Shown: piece by piece, positions 37,235 to 45,832 of the stretch
How positions within the stretch are numbered: position 1 is the first letter of the stretch
Layout of the letters: each line of letters begins with the position of its first letter
From: Filimonas zeae
GTDB taxonomy: Bacteria; Bacteroidota; Bacteroidia; Chitinophagales; Chitinophagaceae
Direction of reading: 5' to 3'
Length of the DNA: 64,000 nucleotides
Assembly: GCF_014641615.1 (NCBI RefSeq)
Contig: NZ_BMIB01000004.1
Span: 496,001-560,000, forward strand
Program-made: the position numbers and the translations under genes
The notes under the pieces: model-generated
The model's input: the letters and a program-made list of their open reading frames with translations, nothing else
Databases searched by the model: none
Told to the model about the DNA's origin: nothing

Positions 37235-38458
37235 ATGACATTTTCTATTAAAGCCAAACTATCTGCCATGATGTTCCTGGAGTTTTTTATCTGGGGCGCA
37301 TGGTTTGTAACACTGGGTACCTACCTGTTCAACAACCTGAAAACCGATGCCACAGCGGTAAGCGTAGCCTACACCAGCCAGGCTATCGGCGCTATTGCAG
37401 CCCCATTTATTGTAGGTTTAATAGCAGACCGCTTTTTCTCTGCACAAAAAATTCTGGGTGTATTACACCTGATAGGTGCTGCCTTGTTGTGGTGTATGCC
37501 CGGAGCCACCAGCTTTAGTACACTATACCCTTTTGTGCTGGCCTATATGATTGTATATATGCCTACACTGGCATTGGTAAACGCTATTTCTTTCCGGCAA
37601 ATGACCAACCCCAGTAAAGAGTTCCCCCCCATCCGGGTATTAGGCACGTTGGGCTGGATTGTAGCAGGCTTTTCTATTGGCTGGCTGGGTTGGGAAAAAG
37701 AAGGCACGCTTGACCTTACCTTCAAAACCGCCGCCATTGCATCGCTGGTATTAGCAGCATTCAGTTTTACACTGCCGGCAACCCCACCTGTTAAAAAGGG
37801 TAGCAAAACTTCATTCAGCGATATAATAGGGCTGGATGCCATCAGGCTGCTGAAAAACAAATCGTACCTGGTATTCTTTCTTGCCTCTGTTGCCATTTGC
37901 ATACCGCTGGCTTTCTATTATAATTTTACCAACCCCTTTTTAAATGAGGTGGGTATGCAGGGGGCAGCAGGTAAACAGGCATTTGGCCAGGTATCAGAAG
38001 TATTGTTTATGGCACTGATGCCCGTATTCTTTACCCGTTTAGGCGTAAAGAAAATGCTGGCGGTAGGAATGCTGGCCTGGGTGCTGCGTTATGTATGCTT
38101 TGCCTACGGCGATGCGGGTGCCAGTTACTGGATGCTGATTGCAGGCATTGCACTGCACGGCATTTGTTACGACTTCTTTTTTGTAACCGGGCAGATTTAT
38201 ACCGATAACCTGGCCGGCCCCCAATTTAAAAGCGCCGCCCAGGGCTTTATTACACTGGCTACATATGGTGTGGGTATGCTGATTGGTTTTTCTATATCGG
38301 GCCCTATTGTAGATAGCTATAAAACAGGCGATCTGCACCTATGGACGCCTATCTGGTTAATTCCTGCAGGCATTGCTGCGGTAGTATTGCTTATCTTTCT
38401 GTTACTGTTCAGAGACAAGCCAACGGCGCCTCTGCAACGGCCTGGTAACACCGGTTAG
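37235..38458 (+). CDS. MFS transporter of the nucleoside:H+ symporter type
   Basis: A 407-residue protein with about twelve membrane helices, starting AKLSAMMFLEFFIWGAWFVT, with PFIVGLIADRFFSAQKILG as the loop 2-3 motif. It matches the NupG/XapB-type family common in Bacteroidota sugar operons. It lies 7 bp after the cytochrome gene. By context it would move a sugar (perhaps the 3-keto monosaccharide) from periplasm to cytoplasm; nucleoside transport is not supported by any neighbour. Confidence 0.87.
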   Translation: MTFSIKAKLSAMMFLEFFIWGAWFVTLGTYLFNNLKTDATAVSVAYTSQAIGAIAAPFIVGLIADRFFSAQKILGVLHLIGAALLWCMPGATSFSTLYPFVLAYMIVYMPTLALVNAISFRQMTNPSKEFPPIRVLGTLGWIVAGFSIGWLGWEKEGTLDLTFKTAAIASLVLAAFSFTLPATPPVKKGSKTSFSDIIGLDAIRLLKNKSYLVFFLASVAICIPLAFYYNFTNPFLNEVGMQGAAGKQAFGQVSEVLFMALMPVFFTRLGVKKMLAVGMLAWVLRYVCFAYGDAGASYWMLIAGIALHGICYDFFFVTGQIYTDNLAGPQFKSAAQGFITLATYGVGMLIGFSISGPIVDSYKTGDLHLWTPIWLIPAGIAAVVLLIFLLLFRDKPTAPLQRPGNTG

Positions 38459-38505
38459 TTGCCGCAGCTGCAACAGAATCTTTAAATTATCGTAATTGTT
38501 ATTAT

Positions 38506-39390
38506 ATGAAATGGAACCGGAGAACAGCTATTAAAAACCTGCTAGGCGGTACAGCCGTTTTATCAACGGGCGGCTTATTAAGCTTCGGCAAAAACAATAG
38601 CCCCCACGAAAATGCGCACGTGCCGCTAAAAGGAAATATTAATCATTCCGCCTGCCGCTGGTGTTACAACGATATACCCCTGGAAGACTTTTGCAAAGCA
38701 GCAAAGGATATTGGCCTCAAAGGCATTGATCTGGTAGGGCCTAAGGATTGGGATATGCTTAAAAAATATGGTTTGGAATCTACCATGTGCAATGGCGCTG
38801 AAATTAACCTGGTGGATGGCTTTAATGAAAAGAAAAACCACGCCATCTTATTAAAGCAATACTCAGAAATGATACCACTGGTAGCTAAAGCAGGGTATAC
38901 CAACCTTATTTGTTTTAGTGGCAACAAACGTAATCTGAGTGATGAGGAAGGCTGGCAAAACTGCGTAACCGGCTTGAAGGCGTTGATGCCCCTTGCCGAA
39001 AAGCACAAAGTGGTACTGGTAATGGAATTACTAAACAGCAAGCTGAACCATAAAGATTATCAATGCGACCGTACCTGGTGGGGTGCAGAACTGTGCCAGA
39101 AACTGGGCTCAGAAAACTTTAAGCTGCTGTACGACATTTATCACATGCAGATTGACGAAGGCGATGTAATTACCAACATACACCAATACCACCAGTATAT
39201 TGCGCATTACCACACCGGCGGTGTGCCCGGCCGCCATGAAATAGATGAATCGCAGGAACTGTACTATCCGGCCATTATGAAAGCTATTGTAGCAACGGGA
39301 TTTAAAGGATACGTAGCACAGGAGTTTATTCCGGCAGAAAAGAACAAGCTGGATTCGCTTGCTAAGTGCGTACGCATTTGCGATGTATAA
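38506..39390 (+). CDS. TAT-exported hydroxypyruvate isomerase-like TIM barrel
   Basis: A 294-residue protein beginning with a twin-arginine signal (WNRRTAIKNLLGGTAVLSTG). The barrel shows the xylose-isomerase-like ligands: VLVMELLNSKLNHKDY, LLYDIYHMQIDEGDVI, YHTGGVPGRHEI and YVAQEFIP. This is the hydroxypyruvate isomerase-related group. Export to the periplasm makes central hydroxypyruvate metabolism unlikely; action on a periplasmic keto sugar is inferred. It is separated from the transporter by 47 bp, the largest gap in the operon. Confidence 0.86.
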   Translation: MKWNRRTAIKNLLGGTAVLSTGGLLSFGKNNSPHENAHVPLKGNINHSACRWCYNDIPLEDFCKAAKDIGLKGIDLVGPKDWDMLKKYGLESTMCNGAEINLVDGFNEKKNHAILLKQYSEMIPLVAKAGYTNLICFSGNKRNLSDEEGWQNCVTGLKALMPLAEKHKVVLVMELLNSKLNHKDYQCDRTWWGAELCQKLGSENFKLLYDIYHMQIDEGDVITNIHQYHQYIAHYHTGGVPGRHEIDESQELYYPAIMKAIVATGFKGYVAQEFIPAEKNKLDSLAKCVRICDV

Positions 39391-39419
39391 TACTATTTAT
39401 CAACTTAACAATTGTTACC

Positions 39420-40292
39420 ATGATAACGAGAAGAAGCTTTTTATCACAAGCGGGTTTGTTAGGAACAGGGCTTATATTAGCCCCTCAATTAGCTCATGCA
39501 AAAACAAAAGCTGTGGCAGGTTTACAACTATATACTTTACGCGAACAACTACCGGGAGATGTTAAAGGCACTATAGCCAAAGTGGCTAAAGCCGGCTACA
39601 GCGAAGTAGAGGTATATGGCTTTAGTAAAGCAAAAGGTTTCTTTGGCTTTAGTGTAAATGAATTCAGCCGGATTTTAAAAGACAATGGCTTAAAAACACC
39701 CAGTGGCCACTATAACATGGATGCGCTTTTAAGCAGTGGCTCTATGGAAGAGGTAGATGCTGCCATAGATACCGCCAATATGCTGGGGCACCGATACATT
39801 ACACTTCCTTATGTAAATGCAAAGTTTCGCCAAAAAGCAGCAGACATACACGCCATTGCTGAAAAAGTAAATAAGGCTGCTGAAAGAATAAAAAAAGCGG
39901 GATTGAAAATGGTATATCACAATCACGACTTTGAATTTATACCTGTAGAAGGCGTAACACTTTATGATGTGCTGCTGAAAGAAACCGACGCATCGCTGGT
40001 TGATTTTGAATTAGATATTTATTGGGCTGCACGCGTAGCACAAGACCCCGTTGCTTTGTTCAAAAAACATCCCGGCCGCTTTCCATTGGTGCATGTAAAA
40101 GACATGGATAAAAAAGACGACAAGCAAACCACCGAAGTAGGCAAAGGTAAAATTGACTTTAAGCGTATTTTTAAAGAAGCAAAACTGGCGGGAATTAAAC
40201 ATTACATTATAGAGCAGGAAGGCTTTACCATAGATCCGTTTGTAAGTATTACAGAAAGCTGTCACTATCTCAAAAACGTATTACTGGCTTAA
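39420..40292 (+). CDS. TAT-exported sugar phosphate isomerase/epimerase-like TIM barrel
   Basis: About 290 residues from ATG 39420; the longer frame from 39366 overlaps the previous gene and hides the signal. The protein starts with a twin-arginine signal (TRRSFLSQAGLLGTGLIL). Barrel motifs include GYSEVEVYGFSKAKGF, MVYHNHDFEFIPVEG, VDFELDIYWAARVAQD, PLVHVKDMDKKDDKQ and YIIEQEGF, with the His/Glu/Asp metal sites of the family. It is the third TIM-barrel isomerase-like protein in the operon and the second that is exported. The substrate is unknown; a 3-keto sugar is likely by context. Confidence 0.86.
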   Translation: MITRRSFLSQAGLLGTGLILAPQLAHAKTKAVAGLQLYTLREQLPGDVKGTIAKVAKAGYSEVEVYGFSKAKGFFGFSVNEFSRILKDNGLKTPSGHYNMDALLSSGSMEEVDAAIDTANMLGHRYITLPYVNAKFRQKAADIHAIAEKVNKAAERIKKAGLKMVYHNHDFEFIPVEGVTLYDVLLKETDASLVDFELDIYWAARVAQDPVALFKKHPGRFPLVHVKDMDKKDDKQTTEVGKGKIDFKRIFKEAKLAGIKHYIIEQEGFTIDPFVSITESCHYLKNVLLA

Positions 40293-40310
40293 CCAGTATA
40301 ATCAATAGCT

Positions 40311-41087
40311 ATGAAAAGATGTTTTTTAGCAGGCGTTTTACTGGCAGGTAGCCTTAGTTGCACCAAAGCCCAGCAAAACAGTAAGCCGGAAGATACGGAA
40401 GTATGGCAACCCGTACCCCCAAAAGTGAGTACGGGTGCCCTTGTGCCTACCGCCGCCCCTTCAGATGCCATAGTACTGTTTGATGGTAAAAACCTGGCAG
40501 AATGGGTATCTAATGCCGACCGAAACAAACCTGCGGAATGGACGGTAAAAGACAGTGTGATAACCGTAAACAAAACAACCGGGAATATTGAAACCAAACG
40601 CCTGTTTAGTAATTACCAGCTGCATATAGAATGGCGGATACCGGTGGGCATAACCGGCGAAGGCCAGGCGCGTGGCAACAGCGGCTTATTCCTTGCATCA
40701 CTGGGCAAGGGCGATCCCGGTTACGAATTACAGATACTGGACTCCTATAACAATAATACCTATGTAAACGGCATGGCCGGCAGCATTTACAAGCAGCATC
40801 CCCCACTGGCCAACCCATCCCGCCCACCGGGTGAATGGCAAAGCTATGATGTAATCTGGACTGCACCTGTATTTAAACAGGATGGCAGCTTGCAAACGCC
40901 CGCACGTGTTACCGTTATATTCAATGGCGTGCTGGTGCAAAACAATCAGATACTGGAAGGGCCTACGCAATATATTGGTAAGCCAGCTTATACCACTGCA
41001 CATGGCGCAGCACCCATAAAACTGCAGGCGCATGGCGATAAAAGTGAACCTATTAGTTTTAGGAATATCTGGGTAAGAGAGTTGTAG
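40311..41087 (+). CDS. DUF1080 (3-keto-disaccharide hydrolase) lipoprotein
   Basis: A 258-residue protein with a lipobox (AGSLSCTK) and a DUF1080 jelly-roll domain: IVLFDGKNLAEWVSN, YQLHIEWRIP, RGNSGLFLASLGKGDPGYEL, GEWQSYDVIWTAPVF, KLQAHGDKSEPISFRNIWV. These are the family hallmarks. Members have been described as 3-keto-glycoside hydrolases that cleave the glycosidic bond after C3 oxidation. It is the last gene of the nine-gene operon and would act in the periplasm behind the GMC dehydrogenase. A convergent gene starts 15 bp further on. Confidence 0.92.
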   Translation: MKRCFLAGVLLAGSLSCTKAQQNSKPEDTEVWQPVPPKVSTGALVPTAAPSDAIVLFDGKNLAEWVSNADRNKPAEWTVKDSVITVNKTTGNIETKRLFSNYQLHIEWRIPVGITGEGQARGNSGLFLASLGKGDPGYELQILDSYNNNTYVNGMAGSIYKQHPPLANPSRPPGEWQSYDVIWTAPVFKQDGSLQTPARVTVIFNGVLVQNNQILEGPTQYIGKPAYTTAHGAAPIKLQAHGDKSEPISFRNIWVREL

Positions 41088-41102
41088 AAGATCATGTATC
41101 TA

Positions 41103-42302
41103 TTATGCATCTTGATATTCCGGCAGTTGAATTTCCTCTTTGGGCTGGGCCTTTTTCTTACTAAACAGGTTTGTAATGAATTTTGCAAATCTGCTTCCAG
41201 CCAATGAAAAAATGGCATTAATAACAGCTACCCCAAATCGGGATTCCGGATAAACCAACCTCGGAACGCCCGGTGGCCGTTTCTGCGTTTTGTTCACATA
41301 CGGGCGCATAATATTTTCGTAAGCGCCGAAAGCATGATTATAATCTTTATGTTGTCCAAGCTCACCAGCAAGTATATAAGCGCCTGTGACTGCCAAATCT
41401 GTTCCCTTACCGGTAATTGGTGTTGGGCAGTAAGCTGCGTCGCCCACCATCGCGATCCTTCCCTTATGCCAGTGCGGTGCCTTAACCTGACTCACTCTTT
41501 CAAAGTACAAATCGGTTGTTTGTTCCAGTTCTTTCACAAAGCGTGGAGCCTCCCAGCCAACGTCTTGTATTTTTTGAATTAAAAGCTTCTTTTGTTCCGC
41601 AATCGGCAATTTTTCATAACCCAACTCCGGTGAACGGAAAAATATGCACAAACGGGTTGTACCATGATTGTCCGGCCGAACAAGAAAAACAATTGCGCCT
41701 ATTGCATTGCACCATCTTGCCCAACGGCTATCTGTCGGTGCTTTTTCAATGGTTAAATAGGCGCTATATAAACCCAGATAATCGAATTTTATTTCCCTGC
41801 CAAAAACCTGTTGCCTGGTAGTTGAGCCGATGCCCTCTGCAATCAGCACCAGGTCAAATGTTTCCTTACCCCGCTTATTATAGGTAACCTCAACGCTATC
41901 TTCCAATTCATGAATACTGTTAATCTGATCACCGAAATAAACGGTTATCGAATCTTTAATCTTATGATACAGGATATTAACCATATCTCCACGTAAAATC
42001 TCTATCTCCTGGGTCATGCTGATGGCGTTGTCTTTTGGGAACTCTGCTACAACAGCATTTTTTGTGTTAACGAAGCGAATACCCACTTCAGTAGTGGTGG
42101 CTGATTCTATCTCTTGCCCAAGTTCCATTTTTTGAATAATGGCCCAGGCTGGTCCTTTAACGTCAATGTTTTGACCGCCTAACCTCAGGCCATCACTTTT
42201 TTCAATTACGGTAACTTCAAATCCGTATCGGTTTAACCAATAAGCAAGGGTTAATCCAGCGATGCTTCCTCCTGATACCAATATTTTTTTTGCTTTTTTC
42301 AT
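41103..42302 (-). CDS. FAD-dependent aromatic-ring hydroxylase-type monooxygenase
   Basis: A 399-residue flavoprotein of the class A monooxygenase group (TetX / PHBH-like). It has the N-terminal FAD motif KILVSGGSIAGLTLAYWL, a middle LVLIAEGIGSTTRQQVFG (DG-type motif, here EG) and the GD motif IAMVGDAAYCPTPITGKGTD. The C-terminus is basic (FSKKKAQPKEE). It could hydroxylate a small aromatic or inactivate an antibiotic; the substrate cannot be read. A CPBP-family gene lies 19 bp upstream on the same strand, so the two are probably one transcript. Confidence 0.87.
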   Translation of the reverse strand: MKKAKKILVSGGSIAGLTLAYWLNRYGFEVTVIEKSDGLRLGGQNIDVKGPAWAIIQKMELGQEIESATTTEVGIRFVNTKNAVVAEFPKDNAISMTQEIEILRGDMVNILYHKIKDSITVYFGDQINSIHELEDSVEVTYNKRGKETFDLVLIAEGIGSTTRQQVFGREIKFDYLGLYSAYLTIEKAPTDSRWARWCNAIGAIVFLVRPDNHGTTRLCIFFRSPELGYEKLPIAEQKKLLIQKIQDVGWEAPRFVKELEQTTDLYFERVSQVKAPHWHKGRIAMVGDAAYCPTPITGKGTDLAVTGAYILAGELGQHKDYNHAFGAYENIMRPYVNKTQKRPPGVPRLVYPESRFGVAVINAIFSLAGSRFAKFITNLFSKKKAQPKEEIQLPEYQDA

Positions 42303-42321
42303 ACCTATAATAATAGTCTGA

Positions 42322-43110
42322 TCAAACGTTCAGACGCCTCTTTCGCCAGATCATCCGGATAAGAACGATAACACAGACAGCGTTCAGCCAAAAGGCTAGC
42401 AGCAACCCTATTGCCTGCCAGGTAGAGAACACTTGCATGGCCCCGTGCAGGTACAACCAGGACGTTGCCGTAGGTTTAAAAGTAATAACAAAGGAATTGG
42501 TAAAGTTGTTCCCCCAGTGCAAACCAATAACCAACCAGATACTGCCAGAACGCAACAATGCTGTGGAGAACATGAGATAGCCCGCAAAAAGCCCGGAAGC
42601 ATAAAATAGGTTATTGATGATGTTGCCGCCCCAAACATCATGCATCGAAACAAAGCAAAGCCCTGCCACTATTGTCGCTATTTGCACATTTGTGAGCCGA
42701 ATCAGCTTATGGTAGCAATAACCGGCTACGAGGAAGTCCTGCACAGCTGTCGTGGGCAGCACTATCCAAAATTTTTTGAAAAATTCATTCCAGTTCACAT
42801 CCGGATTTAGTCGCAACTCATTACCGCGGATAAGTGCTCCCAAACCATAGCATAAAAAGTAAGCCAGCAGCCCCATAACCAGCCCCAGGGGGATAAGCGC
42901 CATATGACGACGTTTCAGATCAAAACCCACTGCAGAAAAGTCCATCTTTTCAGACCGGAACATACCCCAATTGACCAGCATTAGCAGCAACAGGCCCATG
43001 GGTACATAAGGTAAATTGATAAATCCGCTGCTGATCAAAGCAACTGGCATCAAAACAATCGCAACCCCTAACCGTAACCATTCGCTATAATCAGATAACA
43101 CTTTTTTCAT
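42322..43110 (-). CDS. CPBP-family intramembrane protein with altered protease motif
   Basis: A 262-residue polytopic membrane protein (about seven helices) of the CAAX protease/bacteriocin-processing (CPBP) family. Motif 2 is seen at LCFVSMHDVW and motif 3 at LHWGNNFTNS, but motif 1, normally EExxxR, reads AVQDFLVAGYCYHKL, so the two catalytic Glu residues are missing (Gln-Asp instead). It is thus probably an inactive or altered member. It lies upstream of the FAD monooxygenase gene in one operon. Possible roles are immunity or membrane protein assembly; no function is assigned. Confidence 0.78.
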   Translation of the reverse strand: MKKVLSDYSEWLRLGVAIVLMPVALISSGFINLPYVPMGLLLLMLVNWGMFRSEKMDFSAVGFDLKRRHMALIPLGLVMGLLAYFLCYGLGALIRGNELRLNPDVNWNEFFKKFWIVLPTTAVQDFLVAGYCYHKLIRLTNVQIATIVAGLCFVSMHDVWGGNIINNLFYASGLFAGYLMFSTALLRSGSIWLVIGLHWGNNFTNSFVITFKPTATSWLYLHGAMQVFSTWQAIGLLLAFWLNAVCVIVLIRMIWRKRRLNV

Positions 43111-43286
43111 GTAGCAACCAAGTTAGTATATTAGCCTGTAGTGCTCAATTTAAAAATAAAAGTGTTATCTATATGTCACTTACTGTATTTAACGAACCTG
43201 TTGTACTGCAAGAAGCGTAAACGGCGCGGATCACAAAAACTAATTGGATTACCCATATTGGAGGGCTACATATTATTTATACTTAA

Positions 43287-44660
43287 TCATTTTCCTATGC
43301 AAAACTTACTAAATATAAAATCCAACTGATCCTCATTAGACACTTCCCCTGTAATCTCTCCAAGATAATGCAAACAACTTCTTATATCAATCGCCACCAA
43401 ATCGCCCGGCAACCCTTCCTGTAATCCATTCCGGATATCGTACAATGATTTCTCTACCTTCTGTAACGCATCAATATGCCTCGCATTCGTAACGATTGTA
43501 TTATCTGAATTCCATTCATCAGAAACAGTAAGATTAAACAATCGGTGTTTCAGCTCATCCACCCCGCTATTCTCCTTAGCAGATATATACAACACATGTT
43601 CAGCAGCATTCTCGTTCCTTTCCTTTACCTGGTCGGCTTTATTACCCACCATTACATACTGAATATTGGCAGCAGCCAGCTTTGCTTGTTCTATAGAAAG
43701 CTCTTCCGGTGTGGTAGTAGTTATATCAAATAAATAAATCACCACATCCGCTTCCCGCATTTTTGCCAGGCTACGTTCCACACCAATGCTTTCAATAATA
43801 TCGCTGGTATGCTCACGTATGCCTGCGGTATCAATTAAGCGAAACAGCACACCGTTTATATTCAGTACTTCTTCAATAGTATCGCGCGTAGTACCGGCTA
43901 TATCACTTACAATGGCGCGTTCTTCATTTAACAGGGCGTTCAGTAAGGTAGACTTGCCCGCATTGGGCTTACCAATAATAGCCACCTGCACCCCGTTCTT
44001 AATAACATTGCCCAACCGGAACGACTGCAGCAGTTTAGATACCTGTACAGAAACCCTGTTCAACAAATCGAACAAAGCAGTACGATCTGCAAACTCCACA
44101 TCTTCCTGCGAAAAATCCAGCTCCAGTTCAATCAACGCGGAAAACTTAATCAGCTCTTCCCGCAACTCTTTCAGCACGCTGGAAAAGCCGCCACGTATAT
44201 TTTGTAAGGCAGTTTTTTTGCTGGCTTCTGTATTACTGGCTATAATATCGGCCACGGCTTCTGCCTGTGTTAAATCCATTTTACCGTTTAAAAAAGCACG
44301 CTGGGTAAACTCCCCGGGTTTTGCCATACGTACCCCCCGGCGCGACAAGCTTTCCATTACCTGACTCTGGATATAGTGTGAACCGTGGCAGGATATTTCT
44401 ACCACGTTTTCGCCGGTAAAAGAGCGGGGGGCTTTGAACAGAGCCACCACTACCTCATCCAGTACAAGCGCATCTTCTTTCAGTAACCCCACATGCAGGG
44501 TATGAGAAGCCTGGGCTTCCAGCGATTTGGAGGGGAACATGCCATCTACCACGCTTATTGCCTGTGCGCCACTTATCCGTATTACACCAATAGCGCCTAC
44601 GCCTTGCGGTGTGGCAATTGCTGCTATTGTATCATCCCATCCTGCCAGTTTTCCTAACAT
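43287..44660 (-). CDS. mnmE: tRNA modification GTPase MnmE
   Basis: A 457-residue protein, full length. The N-terminal tetrahydrofolate-binding domain starts DDTIAAIATPQGVGAIGVIR; the helical domain follows (KPGEFTQRAFLNGKMDLTQA); the G domain has IGKPNAGKSTLLNALL (P-loop), AGTTRD, DTAGIRE and VGNKAD; and the C-terminus is the conserved FCIGK with the catalytic Cys. With MnmG it makes the 5-carboxymethylaminomethyl modification on wobble uridine of several tRNAs. It stands alone on the minus strand. Confidence 0.98.
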   Translation of the reverse strand: MLGKLAGWDDTIAAIATPQGVGAIGVIRISGAQAISVVDGMFPSKSLEAQASHTLHVGLLKEDALVLDEVVVALFKAPRSFTGENVVEISCHGSHYIQSQVMESLSRRGVRMAKPGEFTQRAFLNGKMDLTQAEAVADIIASNTEASKKTALQNIRGGFSSVLKELREELIKFSALIELELDFSQEDVEFADRTALFDLLNRVSVQVSKLLQSFRLGNVIKNGVQVAIIGKPNAGKSTLLNALLNEERAIVSDIAGTTRDTIEEVLNINGVLFRLIDTAGIREHTSDIIESIGVERSLAKMREADVVIYLFDITTTTPEELSIEQAKLAAANIQYVMVGNKADQVKERNENAAEHVLYISAKENSGVDELKHRLFNLTVSDEWNSDNTIVTNARHIDALQKVEKSLYDIRNGLQEGLPGDLVAIDIRSCLHYLGEITGEVSNEDQLDFIFSKFCIGK

Positions 44661-44751
44661 GCCCTGTAAGTTTATGCTGCAAAATTACACGCTTACCCCT
44701 AATCATCCGCATAAACAAACAGGAGGATAACACCGGATAAACAACATAAAA

Positions 44752-44775
44752 AATCCCGCCTGGAAAAGCGGGATT
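44752..44775 (-). terminator. Terminator after the first tonB paralogue
   Basis: An 8-bp stem, AATCCCGC and GCGGGATT, with an 8-base loop; on the minus strand it is followed by TTTTTTATGTTG. It lies 54 bp past the stop of the tonB gene at 44829. Confidence 0.85.
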
Positions 44776-44828
44776 GAAGATCAGGATGGGTTTAGGGTTG
44801 TTTTATTGTATATCTAGTGCCCCCACTA

Positions 44829-45698
44829 CTAACCTTCATTATTAACTTCAAAAGTGATACTCTGGCGCTGGCGGTAAGTTACATTACGGCCATTCTGAAT
44901 AGCTGGCTGCCATTTAGGGCCTCTCTTAATAACACGTACCGCTTCATCAGCAGTTCCCCAACCGGGATTATTCTCTGCTTTCACGTCAGATAAATTGCCT
45001 TCTTTGTCCACCACAAATGATACAATTACTGTATATCTACCAATAGATGCCCCATTTTCAATAGGCAGATCGCGGTTCAGATTTCTCTCCAGATATTTTT
45101 TCCAGGCTTCTGCTCCACCCGGAAAACGGGCCTCTACCTGTACAGTAACAAACCCACCGCCATCTACAACCTCATTGCCGCCACCACCAATACGTCCTCC
45201 ACCAGTTCCACCGGTACCAGTAGGGTTTACAGGCGGCGCTATACTACCTGGATCATCGCTTCCCGCAAGGGTTACATTTCCAATGATGGTTTTATCCAGG
45301 TCTTCAACAGGAGGCACTGTATTGTCTGCAGTAACCTGATCATCACGCACAATCCGTGGTGGCGTTACATTGGTTACACGAATCTGCTGTATAACCTGAG
45401 GCGCTGCGGCAGGTGGTGCAGGTGCAGCCACTTCTGGTATGGGCTGTTCTTTTTTCTTAACCTCTTCCAATGGATTCAGAAGAACGTAATCAGATACTTC
45501 CATAACAGTTTTCTTATTCCCCTCGCCGGCAAACAAAGTACTTATAGTAAACAACAGCCCCACCGCAAAAGTAGCACCCAGAGCGGCATACAAACGTTTA
45601 TCATAAGTTCTGCGCAGGTTATAAGCTCCATAAGCTTTGTTCTTGTGCTCGAACAGAATGTCAAGCATATCGGCATTCATGATGTTGTTGGCTTGCAT
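44829..45698 (-). CDS. Energy transducer TonB, paralogue 1
   Basis: A 289-residue TonB. The cytoplasmic start (NADMLDILFEHKNKAYGAYN), one membrane helix (about 36-55), a Pro-rich periplasmic spacer (about 75-170) containing a Gly-rich run, and the C-terminal TonB domain (YTVIVSFVVDKEGNLSDVKA, AVRVIKRGPKWQPAIQNGRN) are all seen. It couples the proton-motive force to outer-membrane receptors. It is the most distant of three paralogues here (spacer differs) and the last on this strand before mnmE. Confidence 0.95.
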   Translation of the reverse strand: MQANNIMNADMLDILFEHKNKAYGAYNLRRTYDKRLYAALGATFAVGLLFTISTLFAGEGNKKTVMEVSDYVLLNPLEEVKKKEQPIPEVAAPAPPAAAPQVIQQIRVTNVTPPRIVRDDQVTADNTVPPVEDLDKTIIGNVTLAGSDDPGSIAPPVNPTGTGGTGGGRIGGGGNEVVDGGGFVTVQVEARFPGGAEAWKKYLERNLNRDLPIENGASIGRYTVIVSFVVDKEGNLSDVKAENNPGWGTADEAVRVIKRGPKWQPAIQNGRNVTYRQRQSITFEVNNEG

Positions 45699-45784
45699 AG
45701 TTTCAGTATTTACTAATGAGATTCAGCCGATTTCATTTTCCATACCGATTGCTAAATTTTATTTAATAATATATTCTATAACAT

Positions 45785-45818
45785 AAAATCACCTTACCGT
45801 TTCTGGTAAGGTGATTTT
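45785..45818 (-). terminator. Terminator after the second tonB paralogue
   Basis: A perfect 14-bp stem, AAAATCACCTTACC and GGTAAGGTGATTTT, with a 6-base loop lies 14 bp past the tonB stop at 45833. A T-rich tail follows on the minus strand. Confidence 0.85.
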
Positions 45819-45832
45819 TAAAACATCTACTA

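Noticed and set aside
37235..38458. Nucleoside transport as the role of the MFS protein
   Set aside because: Only family resemblance suggests it; all neighbours belong to sugar oxidation.
43141..43329. 62-codon open frame between the CPBP gene and mnmE
   Set aside because: It overlaps the 3' end of mnmE, has no recognisable domain and an ordinary random composition.
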